This document shows positions 17,616 through 26,063 of a stretch of DNA of 64,000 nt, piece after piece (the first letter of the stretch is position 1; every line of letters begins with the position of its first letter). Origin of the DNA: 79-D21 sp022839995 (GTDB lineage: Bacteria; Synergistota; Synergistia; Synergistales; 79-D21); NCBI GenBank assembly GCA_022839995.1, contig JALHIN010000017.1, forward strand, positions 1-64,000. The letters run 5' to 3'. Position numbers and translations under genes: made by a program. A model generated the notes under the pieces. The model did not search any database, was not told where the DNA came from, and was given only the letters and a program-made list of their open reading frames with translations.

Positions 17616-18337
17616 GCCTGCCCGGTTCTGCCCCGTGCTGCGGTTCCGGCCCGCATGCAGGACTGGAGATCGTTTGAAGTGTAGTTCAGGTGGTTGAAAA
17701 GCGCGGCGAGAGTTCCCTCCAGGTTCCTGGACTCGGCCGCCGCGAGAATTTCGCGGTGCTGCTTCTGGGAGTCGATTCTCATCGAGGCGAGGTGAACTCG
17801 GATCGTACGGTCCGTTTTCTGCCGGAGCCTGGCCAGCGTGTCGAGGGTAAGGGGGCGGTCGGCCGGTTCGTAGAAAAGGTTGTGGAACATCTGGTTGAGG
17901 TCACGCCAGCGAATGCAGTCCTCTTCCGCTTCCATTTCCGTGAGGATGGCCGAAGCCTCCTCGAGGATTCTCCGCGTGATCTTTGGGAAAGCGATTCGCA
18001 TCAGGTTGGTCTCTAACGCCGCGATCATTTCGTAGAGCTCCCGGGCTTCCTCCAGGGACAGGGCCGTAACGACAGCGCCCCTGCCTTCGCGGAACGTGAC
18101 GAGGCCTTCCGTTTCAAGCAAGCGCAAGGCTTCCCTGAGGGGGATCGGACTGACGTTCAGCCTTTGTGCCAGGGTTGCCTGGTGGAGGGGTTTGCCTTCC
18201 TCGATGATGCCCCGGTAGATCGCTTCCCGAAGGACATTCGCGATGTAATAGGGCGCGCTTGAATCCCCCCTGATCCGCGATGCCAGTTCTTCCAGCTCCA
18301 TCCGATGGTCCAATCGGAACACCTTCCCGAAGGTCAT
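17612..18337 (-). CDS. GntR-family transcriptional regulator, FCD subclass
   Basis: 241 residues from the ATG at 18337 (a TTG at 18349 is an alternative). The winged helix lies at about residues 25-85, with the recognition part LAQRLNVSPIPLREALRLLE. It is followed by an all-helical FCD ligand domain with metal-type residues spread over the LNQMFHNLFY and QKQHREILAA helices. Such proteins sense organic acids or amino-acid metabolites. It is divergent from the SDR gene at 18509 and three direct repeats lie between them, so that SDR is its likely target. Confidence 0.88.
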   Translation of the reverse strand: MTFGKVFRLDHRMELEELASRIRGDSSAPYYIANVLREAIYRGIIEEGKPLHQATLAQRLNVSPIPLREALRLLETEGLVTFREGRGAVVTALSLEEARELYEMIAALETNLMRIAFPKITRRILEEASAILTEMEAEEDCIRWRDLNQMFHNLFYEPADRPLTLDTLARLRQKTDRTIRVHLASMRIDSQKQHREILAAAESRNLEGTLAALFNHLNYTSNDLQSCMRAGTAARGRTGQA

Positions 18338-18347
18338 TTCGTCCCAC

Positions 18348-18396
18348 AATTATAGGGAGAGCGAAAGGAAATATAGAAAATTCCCTCCAAATATAG
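18348..18396. promoter_or_regulatory. Three direct repeats, candidate operator for the GntR regulator
   Basis: AATTATAG (18348-18355), AAATATAG (18369-18376) and AAATATAG (18389-18396) recur at 21- and 20-base steps, about two helix turns. They lie between the regulator gene and the -35 box of the SDR gene. The first one overlaps TATAAT on the regulator's strand. Confidence 0.5.
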
Positions 18397-18400
18397 CACT

Positions 18401-18430
18401 TTGACAGGGTTGCCCGAACAGCCCGATACT
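18401..18430 (+). promoter_or_regulatory. Promoter of the threonine-dehydrogenase-like gene
   Basis: TTGACA at 18401-18406 and GATACT at 18425-18430, spacing 18. A TTG-started frame begins here but is discounted because it coincides with the -35 box. Confidence 0.55.
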
Positions 18431-18508
18431 ATTTCCCGGAGCTTGTCGCAGCATTCGGGAATCCAGTCCTGGATTCGGTTTTGGTTTCGAAAGGAGATGG
18501 CAGGCAGG

Positions 18509-19462
18509 ATGAAACGAATCCTAGTAACGGGGGCAAACGGCCAGATCGGTGTCGAGCTGACCCCCTACCTGAGGAAGCTTTACGGGGATGCGAACGTTCT
18601 CGCGACAGATTGCAGGGCCGGTTCCCCGGAGACTTGCGAGGCGGGCCCCTTCGAGCTGCTGGATGTCCGTGACGGGAAAGCGTTTTACGACCTCCTCTCC
18701 TCGTTCAAGGCCGATACCGTGATCCACCTCGCGGGGATCCTCTCCGCTACAGGGGAAGCCAAACCCCAGCTGGCCTGGGAAGTCAACGCAAACGGGACCG
18801 TCGTTGCCCTCGAGTGTGCCCGGTCGGCCGGAGCTGCGATGTTTTTCCCCAGTTCCATTGCGGCATTCGGCCCGAATACGCCCCACCGGATGACTCCCCA
18901 GGACACCCTCCAGAGGCCGACGACCATCTACGGGGTCGCGAAAGTCACAGGGGAACTCCTGTGCGATTATTACCACCTCAAGTACGGGCTGGATACCAGG
19001 GGGCTTCGCTTCCCGGGGCTCATTTCCTATGTGGCCCTGCCCGGCGGGGGGACGACCGATTACGCGGTGCACATCTACTACGATGCAGTGTCTAAGGGTT
19101 CATACACGAGCTACATTGCGAAAGGGACGTTCATGGACATGATGTACATGCCGGACGCCCTGGAAGCAGTGGTACAGCTGATGGAGGCGGATCCGTCGAG
19201 GCTGGTTCACCGCAACGCGTTCAACATCTCGGCGATGAGCATCGAACCGGAACAGGTCGCGGCAGAGATCCGCAAGCACATCCCGGCATTCGTGCTTTCT
19301 TACGACGTAGACCCGGTTCGACAGGGCATCGCAGAGTCCTGGCCGGACTCCCTGGACTGTTCTGCGGCCCGGGAAGAGTGGGGGTTCTCCCCGAAATACG
19401 ACCTCTCCGCGATGACGGCGGATATGCTGAAGAGGGTCAGGGAAAAGCTTTCCCGCACCTAG
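18509..19462 (+). CDS. NAD-dependent epimerase/dehydratase-fold protein, L-threonine 3-dehydrogenase type
   Basis: 317 residues, extended SDR. The NAD site GANGQIG lies at residues 8-14, and the catalytic YGVAK follows in TIYGVAKVTGE, with the serine in FPSSIAAFGP. The closest family by motif order is the SDR-type threonine 3-dehydrogenase, which oxidises threonine to 2-amino-3-ketobutyrate; RFPGLISY and GTFMDMMYMPDA support this. ATG 18509 is preferred on protein alignment, although the ribosome binding site is modest. The divergent GntR regulator may respond to its substrate. Confidence 0.8.
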   Translation: MKRILVTGANGQIGVELTPYLRKLYGDANVLATDCRAGSPETCEAGPFELLDVRDGKAFYDLLSSFKADTVIHLAGILSATGEAKPQLAWEVNANGTVVALECARSAGAAMFFPSSIAAFGPNTPHRMTPQDTLQRPTTIYGVAKVTGELLCDYYHLKYGLDTRGLRFPGLISYVALPGGGTTDYAVHIYYDAVSKGSYTSYIAKGTFMDMMYMPDALEAVVQLMEADPSRLVHRNAFNISAMSIEPEQVAAEIRKHIPAFVLSYDVDPVRQGIAESWPDSLDCSAAREEWGFSPKYDLSAMTADMLKRVREKLSRT

Positions 19463-19472
19463 GGATACGCCG

Positions 19473-19718
19473 GTGAGTTTCCTTGGGTTCGCTTTTGTCG
19501 GGTTTCTCGCGGGCTGGTTGGCCGGTCTCCTTGTTAAGGGAGGAGGCTTCGGGCTGGTCGGCAACATCGGAGTCGGAGTCACCGGGGCACTTGTGGGCGG
19601 TTTCCTCTCGAAGAACCTGGGTTTTTCTGTCGGGAGCGGATTTTGGGGGAACCTTCTTACCGCTACACTGGGTGCGGTTGTCCTGCTGGTTTTGATCCGA
19701 CTGCTTCGAAAAAACTGA
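19473..19718 (+). CDS. GlsB/YeaQ/YmgE-type small membrane protein
   Basis: 81 residues with three hydrophobic segments rich in glycine (FLAGWLAGLLVKGGGFGLVG), the pattern of transglycosylase-associated proteins. These are linked to stress responses, without known enzymatic role. It starts with GTG ten bases after the preceding gene and is probably cotranscribed with it. Confidence 0.8.
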   Translation: MSFLGFAFVGFLAGWLAGLLVKGGGFGLVGNIGVGVTGALVGGFLSKNLGFSVGSGFWGNLLTATLGAVVLLVLIRLLRKN

Positions 19719-19761
19719 AGAAGATCCCGGCTAGGGGTCCCTAAACTCCGGGATCTTCTTC
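19717..19761. terminator. Bidirectional terminator between the GlsB-type and PAS genes
   Basis: GAAGAAGATCCCGG (19717-19730) pairs exactly with 19748-19761, forming a 14-bp stem with a 17-base loop. The stop codons of the two converging genes lie in or beside the structure. Confidence 0.75.
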
Positions 19762-20133
19762 GGCGTGGATTTCCCTGTAATTCCAAAGGATCAGGCTCTC
19801 TCCGCCGGCAAGGCGGAAGACGTTGCCCTCGATCGAAACGGGAACCGTGGAACCGTCCTTCCTGGTGCGAAGGACTGCCTGGGTGAAAACCTTCTCCCAG
19901 GTCCGGATCCGGTCCACCTGCAAATCCGAGCTGGCCATCATTTCCGGGGTGGTGGCAACCAGCAGGTCCAGCCGTTTTCCTACCGCCTCCTCTTCGGAAT
20001 GTCCGAAGAGCTCCGTGAATGCCGGGTTGATTTTCAGAATGACCTGGTTCGTGTCGCAAAGGGCGACTGCGTCCTGGGCGTCCTGCAGCAGAGCGTCAAA
20101 GATCCTGGAATAGTCTTCCTGAGAAGACGGCAT
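19741..20133 (-). CDS. Stand-alone PAS domain protein
   Basis: 130 residues made of one PAS domain: the start helix DYSRIFDALLQDAQDAVAL, NPAFTELFGHSEEEAVGK, and the PAC-like end RTRKDGSTVPVSIEGNVF. There is no output domain, so it probably acts as a sensor partner for another protein; the diguanylate cyclase at 21531 is a nearby candidate, by inference only. It reads away from the ketopantoate-reductase-like gene. Confidence 0.8.
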   Translation of the reverse strand: MPSSQEDYSRIFDALLQDAQDAVALCDTNQVILKINPAFTELFGHSEEEAVGKRLDLLVATTPEMMASSDLQVDRIRTWEKVFTQAVLRTRKDGSTVPVSIEGNVFRLAGGESLILWNYREIHAEEDPGV

Positions 20134-20263
20134 GAGTCAACCTCCCCCATCTGTTGCGGTTTTCAAACGGTATTCTACTCTACCGGCAATTAAAAATCTC
20201 CGTCGGCTATACTGGAATCCGGACGTCGTGTTGCCCGGTTTTACACGACCCAGGAGCGTGATA

Positions 20264-21187
20264 ATGGTGGAGAACGTGCTTTTCCTCGGTATGGGAGCCG
20301 TGGGGATGACCTTCGCTTCCCAGTTTGCAGACAGGGGCTACCCGTTTCACTTTCTTTGCGACACGGCCCGAAAGGAAACCTACGAACGCCGGGTCAGGAT
20401 TGTGAACGGGAGGCCCTATTTCTTCCCGTGCCTGACGCCTGACGAGATTTCCGGTCCTCCGGACTTCCTTTTCGTCGCGGTCAAGGATTACCAGCTGCAG
20501 GAGGCTTTGGAAATCCTTGAAAAGGTCGTGGGGCCTGGGACGGTCGTCCTTTCCCTGCTGAACGGCATCGACAGCGAGGAGACCCTTGGAGAAAGGCTAG
20601 GAGCGGAGAAGATCCTTCCCTGCTTTGTCGCGAGGATGGATTCGACGAGGGAAAAAGACCGCCTGGTCTACTCCAGCCCGGGTCAGATCGTGTTCGGCGA
20701 GGGGGATGGGAAATTTACACCCCGGATGGAGCGGCTGGCCCGGCTTCTCGAAGAGGCCGGGGTCCTTTATGAAGCCACCGGGGAGATCACCAGGAAAATG
20801 TGGTGGAAGTTCATGGTGAATGTTGGAATCAACCAGGCAGGAGCAATCCTGGGAGCTCCCTATCGGGTTTTCCAGGAAGTTCCGGAAAGCCTTGAAGCGG
20901 CTTTTGCGGCCATGCGTGAGGTCATGGCCGTTGCCTCCCGTTCGGGGATTTCGCTTTCGGAAGAAGACCTGCAGGAAAGCGTCCGCATGTTGATGAGCTT
21001 CAACCCGGAAGGGAAGAACTCGATGCTCCAGGATCTCGAAGCGGGGCGGAAAACGGAGGTCGAAATGTTCGCCGGCAAGGTTTGCCGCCTTGGGGAACGA
21101 CACGGGGTCTCGACCCCCGTAAACCGGTTGTTCTACAACCTGCTGAAAACCCTGGAATGCCAGGCAGACCGCGGCCGGAAAAAATGA
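20264..21187 (+). CDS. Ketopantoate reductase family protein (2-dehydropantoate 2-reductase)
   Basis: 307 residues. The N-terminal Rossmann domain has GMGAVGMTFASQF at residues 7-19, then VAVKDYQLQEAL, with the conserved Lys, and LLNGIDSEE. The C-terminal helical domain has RKMWWKFMVNVGINQ and LQDLEAGRKTEVE, with the conserved Asn and Glu positions of the family. It reduces ketopantoate with NADPH if it is PanE, but the family also includes other 2-oxoacid reductases, so no symbol is given. The start follows AGGAG at eight bases. The GIY-YIG gene follows with ATGA overlap. Confidence 0.82.
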   Translation: MVENVLFLGMGAVGMTFASQFADRGYPFHFLCDTARKETYERRVRIVNGRPYFFPCLTPDEISGPPDFLFVAVKDYQLQEALEILEKVVGPGTVVLSLLNGIDSEETLGERLGAEKILPCFVARMDSTREKDRLVYSSPGQIVFGEGDGKFTPRMERLARLLEEAGVLYEATGEITRKMWWKFMVNVGINQAGAILGAPYRVFQEVPESLEAAFAAMREVMAVASRSGISLSEEDLQESVRMLMSFNPEGKNSMLQDLEAGRKTEVEMFAGKVCRLGERHGVSTPVNRLFYNLLKTLECQADRGRKK

Positions 21188-21513
21188 GTGACAACCGCTT
21201 TTGCATCTACCTTCTGCGATGTGACGATGGTTCTTTGTATTGCGGGATCGCAACGGATCTCGACCGGCGGGTCAGGGAACACCGGGAGGGGAAAGGCGCC
21301 CGCTACACAGCTGCTCATCATCCCGTGGAACTGGTATTTGCCACCGCGAACCGGTTTGACAGGGGAGAAGCCCAGTCCGTGGAAAGAAGGGTGAAAAAGC
21401 TCCGGAAGGCCGAGAAGAGAGTTTTTCTCGAGCGGCTTGAAGGTAACGAGCAGAGGGAGGAATCCGCCAAAAACGGGAAAAAGGCGAGTGTGGGTGGAGA
21501 GATAAGGGGATGA
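21184..21513 (+). CDS. GIY-YIG nuclease-fold protein (UPF0213/YhbQ type)
   Basis: 109 residues. The GIY-YIG core is present as FCIYLLRCDDGSLYCGIA, with DLDRRVREHREGKGARYT following; this includes the catalytic Arg and Tyr positions. Family members are small structure-specific nucleases, and YhbQ-type proteins have weak activity on damaged or branched DNA. The C-terminal tail is charged and disordered. It overlaps the previous stop by four bases, so it is translationally coupled. Confidence 0.85.
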   Translation: MSDNRFCIYLLRCDDGSLYCGIATDLDRRVREHREGKGARYTAAHHPVELVFATANRFDRGEAQSVERRVKKLRKAEKRVFLERLEGNEQREESAKNGKKASVGGEIRG

Positions 21514-21530
21514 TCGTTTAGAATACTTTC

Positions 21531-23141
21531 ATGAACGCTCTTTTCTCTTCCTATACCTTCCACGCCGTCAGCCTTTTCTTTCTTGCCTCGGGGATCTTTG
21601 CATCCGGGCTTCTGAGTTTCGTCCGCCGGAAACGGTTCGGGGGAGCTGGCTTCTACCTGGTGCTTTTTTTGTGGGCGGTGTCTCACTGGTGCCTTGCCGG
21701 GGCCCTTGAAGGCGCGGCCAAGACTGAAGCCTTGAAGCTGTTCTGGAGGCAGGTTGCCACCCCTGCGGCCGTAAGCTGCCCCGTTTTCTTTTTCCTTTTT
21801 GCCGTTCGGTATGCTCTGGCCGGGGAGTTCCCGACCCGAAACTGGATTCCCGTTCTGCTTGCCCTACCTGGGATCACCGTTACCCTCGCCTTCACCCACG
21901 GACGTTTTCATGGCCTTTGGACGGATGTCCTGCTGAAGCCGGAAACGGGCCAGCTGTTTTTTGAACCCGGCCCTTGGTTTTGGGTGCAGGCCGCGTATTC
22001 TTCGTTGATGCTTCTTGCGGGAGCTTTTTTCATCGTCAAGCGGGCCCTGCGGGTTTCCCGTCCGACCCTCCCCCAGTTTTTCGTCCTTGTCGCGGGAGCA
22101 TTGGCTCCACTGTCAGTGAATGCCTTTTCCTTCCTTTTGGGAACCTGCGGGCAGTTTCCGGACTGGATGCCGCTTGCCTTTCTATTTTCGGCGGGAACGT
22201 TGACGGTCGGCATTACGCGCTTTGGAATCCTTGATCTGGTTCCGGTTGCCCGCAGCCTACTCGTGGAAACGATGCCGGACGGAGTGCTAGTGGTCGACCC
22301 ACGGGGCGGTATCGCGGATCTCAACCCCGCGATGGCTGCCATCCTGGGCCGTGACCGGGAAGAGGTCTACGGCATGAAGATCGACGAGGCCTTTCGGGAC
22401 TGGTGGGGCATGTGCGGATTCTTCCAGGGGGAAGAGGACTGCCTCGCAGAAGTCGAACGGGATTTGCCAGGTGGAGGGAAGGCGGCCTATGAAGTTCAGG
22501 TCTCCACACTCAGGGACAGGAGGGCCAAGGGCAAGCCGGCTTTAATGGGAAAACTTTTCGTGTTCCGGGACGCGAGCCTTCGGCGGGAGGTGGAGGAGCG
22601 ACTCAGGGAGGCGGCCGTCATCGACCCCTTGACCGGGCTGATGAACATGAGGGCGGCCTATGGACTCCTGGAAGAGATGGTGAAAGGCAAGCGTTCGGAC
22701 GGGACGATCTTTTCGCTTGCGCTCCTCGACCTGGATCATTTCAAGAAAATCAACGACACCCTGGGGCACAGGGCAGGGGACGAGGTCCTGGAAAAATTCG
22801 CGTCTCTCGTTCTGAGGAGTTCCACACCGGGACAGGTTTCCGCACGGTATGGGGGAGATGAATTCCTGATCGTGTTTTCCGATTATTGCAAAAGGGAGGC
22901 GGAGATCCTGCTGCTCGGGCTTCTCGAGGAAGTGCGTCTTTCGATCTGGGCCGACCCCGAGCGAAGGATCCCCATGGGCTTCAGTGCCGGCGTAGTCGAC
23001 ACAGAAGAATTCGCAGCCCCTTCCGAGGTGACGGTGGAGAAACTGCTGGAAAGGGCCGACGAGCGCCTTTACCAGGCCAAGGCGGCTGGGCGAAGCCGTG
23101 TTTATGCCGATTCGTCGATTGGGTCGAGAAGCAAGTTGTGA
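21531..23141 (+). CDS. Membrane diguanylate cyclase (7TM-PAS-GGDEF)
   Basis: 536 residues. Seven membrane segments span about residues 10-235, similar to the histidine-kinase N-terminal 7TM sensor. A PAS domain follows (about 240-355: ETMPDGVLVVDPRGG), then a GGDEF domain (about 360-530) with DPLTGLMNMRAAY, DLDHFKKINDTLGH and the catalytic YGGDEF. It should make cyclic di-GMP from two GTP. The RxxD inhibitory site that normally precedes GGDEF by five residues is not present (TPGQVSARYGGDEF), so product feedback at that site is unlikely. The gene starts 17 bases after the GIY-YIG gene. Confidence 0.9.
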   Translation: MNALFSSYTFHAVSLFFLASGIFASGLLSFVRRKRFGGAGFYLVLFLWAVSHWCLAGALEGAAKTEALKLFWRQVATPAAVSCPVFFFLFAVRYALAGEFPTRNWIPVLLALPGITVTLAFTHGRFHGLWTDVLLKPETGQLFFEPGPWFWVQAAYSSLMLLAGAFFIVKRALRVSRPTLPQFFVLVAGALAPLSVNAFSFLLGTCGQFPDWMPLAFLFSAGTLTVGITRFGILDLVPVARSLLVETMPDGVLVVDPRGGIADLNPAMAAILGRDREEVYGMKIDEAFRDWWGMCGFFQGEEDCLAEVERDLPGGGKAAYEVQVSTLRDRRAKGKPALMGKLFVFRDASLRREVEERLREAAVIDPLTGLMNMRAAYGLLEEMVKGKRSDGTIFSLALLDLDHFKKINDTLGHRAGDEVLEKFASLVLRSSTPGQVSARYGGDEFLIVFSDYCKREAEILLLGLLEEVRLSIWADPERRIPMGFSAGVVDTEEFAAPSEVTVEKLLERADERLYQAKAAGRSRVYADSSIGSRSKL

Positions 23142-23191
23142 TAAAACATTCTGGAAGATCGTCACTTTGACCGCGAGGATGGAGGAGCGAG

Positions 23192-24871
23192 ATGGATCAG
23201 GCAATGCCGAAGAGCGGCAATTTTATCGAGCAAATCATCCGGGAAGACCTGGAGTCAGGGCGAATCAAAAAAGTCGTTACCCGGTTCCCGCCCGAACCGA
23301 ACGGATACCTGCATATCGGCCATGCCAAGTCGATCTGCCTGAACTTCGGCTTGGCGGAAAAGTTCGGCGGAGACTGCAATCTCCGCTTCGACGACACGAA
23401 CCCGACGAAAGAAGAAATCGAGTACGTGGAGTCGATCAAGAAGGACGTTGAATGGCTCGGTTTCAAGTGGAGCAACCTGTGCTTCGCTTCGGACTATTTC
23501 GATCAGTTTTACCTTTGGGCGATCGAACTGATAAAGGCCGGGAAGGCCTACGTGGATCACCAGTCCGCGGAGGAAATTCGAAAAACCCGTGGAACCTTGA
23601 CGGAACCGGGCAAGGAGTCCCCGTGGCGCAACAGGACGGTGGAGGAGAACCTGGCCCTTTTCGAAAAGATGAAAAACGGGGAATTCGAGGAAGGGGAATG
23701 TGTCCTCCGGGCGAAAATTGACATGTCTCACCCCAACGTCAACATGAGGGATCCCGTCATGTACCGGATCCTGAAAGAATCCCACCATAACACGGGAGAC
23801 AAGTGGTGCATCTACCCGATGTACGATTTTGCCCATGGATACGAAGATGCGATCGAAGGCGTCACGCATTCGATCTGTACCCTCGAGTTCCAGGACCATC
23901 GGCCTCTTTATGACTGGTTCATCGAAAACGTCTCGGTGCCCCATCGGCCCCGGCAGTACGAATTCGCAAGGTTGAACCTCACCTACACGGTCATGAGCAA
24001 GCGAAAACTGCTCGAACTCGTCACGACGAAATGCGTTTCGGGATGGGACGACCCGAGGATGCCGACGATCTCGGGCCTTCGCCGCAGGGGCTACACCCCT
24101 TCTTCGATTCGCCGCTTCTGTGAGGAAATCGGTGTCGCGAAGACGAACAGCATGGTGGACATCGAGTTCCTGCAGTTCTGTATCCGCGAAGAGCTGAACA
24201 AGACGGCCAACCGTGTCATGGCCGTCCTCAGGCCGCTTCGTCTCGTGATCGAGAATTACCCCGAGGGCCAGGTCGAAGAGCTCGATGCCCTTGACAACCC
24301 GGAAGCGGAAGCCTCCACGACAAGAAAAATCCCGTTTTCCCGGGTCCTTTATATCGAAGAAGACGATTTCATGGAGAATCCCCCGAAGAACTACTTCCGC
24401 CTTTCCCCGGGGAAGGAAGTTCGGCTCAAACATGCCTATTTCGTCACTTGCAAGTCGGTCGTCAGGGACGAAGAAGGCAGGATCGTCGAAATCCGCTGCG
24501 AATACGATCCCGCGACCCGCGGAGGGGAGGCGCCGGACGGGAGGAAAGTGAAGGGAACCCTCCACTGGGTTTCGGCGGCTCATGCCGTTAAGGCGGAGGT
24601 TCGCCTCTACGACCACCTGTTTACCCTGAAGAACCTCGACGAGGTGGAGGAGGGGAAAGAATACCGGGATTACCTGAACCCGGATTCCCTGGTTGTTCTG
24701 CCCGGATGCATGGTAGAACCGAGCCTGTCGATGGCCGAAGCGGGACAGCGCTTCCAGTTCCTGCGCCATGGCTATTTCTGCGTCGATCCGGAAACAAGGC
24801 CCGGAAGGCCGGTGTTCAACCGGATCGTGTCCCTGAAGGACAGCTGGGCGAAAGAGCAAAAAAAGGCCTGA
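23192..24871 (+). CDS. glnS: Glutaminyl-tRNA synthetase
   Basis: 559 residues, class I synthetase, normal length. Charges tRNA-Gln with glutamine. The HIGH motif is PPEPNGYLHIGHAKS (residues 30-44), the KMSKS counterpart is VMSKRKL, and the acceptor-binding part RFDDTNPTKEE is present. The C-terminal two-barrel anticodon domain holds VLYIEEDDFMENPPKNYFRL. The ATG at 23192 is preceded by GGAGGAG. A strong terminator follows. Confidence 0.95.
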   Translation: MDQAMPKSGNFIEQIIREDLESGRIKKVVTRFPPEPNGYLHIGHAKSICLNFGLAEKFGGDCNLRFDDTNPTKEEIEYVESIKKDVEWLGFKWSNLCFASDYFDQFYLWAIELIKAGKAYVDHQSAEEIRKTRGTLTEPGKESPWRNRTVEENLALFEKMKNGEFEEGECVLRAKIDMSHPNVNMRDPVMYRILKESHHNTGDKWCIYPMYDFAHGYEDAIEGVTHSICTLEFQDHRPLYDWFIENVSVPHRPRQYEFARLNLTYTVMSKRKLLELVTTKCVSGWDDPRMPTISGLRRRGYTPSSIRRFCEEIGVAKTNSMVDIEFLQFCIREELNKTANRVMAVLRPLRLVIENYPEGQVEELDALDNPEAEASTTRKIPFSRVLYIEEDDFMENPPKNYFRLSPGKEVRLKHAYFVTCKSVVRDEEGRIVEIRCEYDPATRGGEAPDGRKVKGTLHWVSAAHAVKAEVRLYDHLFTLKNLDEVEEGKEYRDYLNPDSLVVLPGCMVEPSLSMAEAGQRFQFLRHGYFCVDPETRPGRPVFNRIVSLKDSWAKEQKKA

Positions 24872-24898
24872 ACCTGCCGGAATCCGTTTGCCTGAAGC

Positions 24899-24929
24899 GG
24901 GCGGGGGAAAGGACCCCCGCCCTTTTTTT
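24899..24929 (+). terminator. Intrinsic terminator after glnS
   Basis: GGGCGGGGG (24899-24907) and CCCCCGCCC (24914-24922) form a 9-bp GC stem with a 6-base loop, followed by seven T. Confidence 0.92.
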
Positions 24930-24932
24930 GGC

Positions 24933-24971
24933 TTGACATCCAGTTTTTTCGGTGCTACATAGATCGAAAAA
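24933..24971 (+). promoter_or_regulatory. Promoter and candidate operator of the cbiMQO operon
   Basis: TTGACA (24933-24938), 17-base spacer, TACATA (24956-24961). TTTTTCG (24945-24951) and CGAAAAA (24965-24971) form an inverted repeat around the -10 box, placed where a repressor would block polymerase. I see no cobalamin riboswitch; the leader is too short for one. Confidence 0.7.
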
Positions 24972-24995
24972 CGTAACACGAATGAGGTGGTTTTT

Positions 24996-26045
24996 ATGCA
25001 CATGGCAGATGCACTTCTTTCCCCGGCGGTCGGAGGAACGATGTGGGCCGTTACGGCCGGCTTGACGGCGTATTCGGCCAAACGCTTGAAGAACTCCCCC
25101 GACGAATCGAGGGTTCCTCTCATGGGGGTTCTTGGAGCCTTTGTTTTCGCGGCCCAGATGATCAACTTCAGCATTCCGGCGACGGGTTCCAGCGGACACT
25201 TGGGTGGAGGAATGATCCTGGCGATCCTGCTGGGACCGTATGCCGCCTTCCTGGTCCTGGCCTCGGTCCTGGTCGTTCAGGCACTTTTCTTTGCTGACGG
25301 GGGCCTCCTGGCACTGGGGTGCAATATCTTCAACATGGCCTTTTTCCCCTGTTTTATCGCGTATCCCTTTATCTATAAAAAGATCGTAGGGGACTCGCCC
25401 TCCCGGAACAGGATCTTTCTGGGCGCGGTGCTTTCGGCGGTCGTAGGGCTTCAGATGGGGGCTTTTTCCGTTGTCCTGGAAACACTGGCTTCCGGGATCT
25501 CGGAACTGCCCTTCAAAACCTTCCTTCTCCTGATGCAGCCCATTCACTTGGGGATCGGAGCCGTCGAAGGGGTCGTGACAGCGGCCGTCGTGTCCTTTGT
25601 ATGGAAGGCGAGGCCTGAAATCCTGGCCGCAGCGGCCCATAACTCCCGGATGCAGGGAGTTCCCCTAAGGAAAGTCCTGGTTGGCCTCGGACTTGCTGCG
25701 GCGATCACTGGGGGCTTGCTCTCCTGGTTTGCCTCCTCTTACCCGGACGGCCTTGAATGGTCGATGGCAAAGACTTCGGGTAAGGAAGAGCTAGAGGCTC
25801 CCGCGGAAGGAATTCATGGGGCGCTGGCGGTTCTCCAGGAAAAACTGGCGTTTTTGCCGGACTACGGCTTCCGGAAGTCAGGCTCGGAGGAAAGTCCCGC
25901 CGAAACGAAAGAAGAAGCGTCCCCATGGCCGGCGGTGGATGGTGGGACGACGGTTTCCGGGCTCGTGGGGGGAGCCCTCACCCTCTTGCTTGCGGGCATG
26001 GTCGGATTCGTCCTCAGGGGGCTTGCCTTGAGGCAGAGGCAGTAG
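24996..26045 (+). CDS. cbiM: ECF-type cobalt/nickel transporter substrate-binding subunit with fused PDGLE domain
   Basis: 349 residues, membrane protein. The start MHMADALLSPAVG is diagnostic: in CbiM/NikM the N-terminal amine and His2 bind the metal, so the ATG at 24996 (GAGGTGG upstream) is chosen over an upstream GTG. Core motifs include NFSIPATGSSGHLGGG and QALFFADGGLLALGCNIFNM. The C-terminal part carries SYPDGLEWS, the PDGLE domain that is separate (CbiN/NikL) in other systems. It ends in a final membrane segment. Cobalt versus nickel cannot be decided from this sequence. Confidence 0.92.
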   Translation: MHMADALLSPAVGGTMWAVTAGLTAYSAKRLKNSPDESRVPLMGVLGAFVFAAQMINFSIPATGSSGHLGGGMILAILLGPYAAFLVLASVLVVQALFFADGGLLALGCNIFNMAFFPCFIAYPFIYKKIVGDSPSRNRIFLGAVLSAVVGLQMGAFSVVLETLASGISELPFKTFLLLMQPIHLGIGAVEGVVTAAVVSFVWKARPEILAAAAHNSRMQGVPLRKVLVGLGLAAAITGGLLSWFASSYPDGLEWSMAKTSGKEELEAPAEGIHGALAVLQEKLAFLPDYGFRKSGSEESPAETKEEASPWPAVDGGTTVSGLVGGALTLLLAGMVGFVLRGLALRQRQ

Positions 26046-26063
26046 AAAGCCGACCCGTCAGGG

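Noticed and set aside
21531..23141. Feedback-inhibition (RxxD) site in the diguanylate cyclase
   Set aside because: The residues five before GGDEF read TPGQVSARY, with no RxxD.
24930..24995. Possible cobalamin riboswitch before cbiM
   Set aside because: Only about 30 bases lie between the -10 box and the start codon, too short for the aptamer, and no conserved box was seen.
23255..25174. 639-codon open frame on the complementary strand across glnS
   Set aside because: It lies antisense to a clearly real synthetase gene whose codon bias keeps the opposite frame open. The translation has no recognisable domain and no ribosome binding site.
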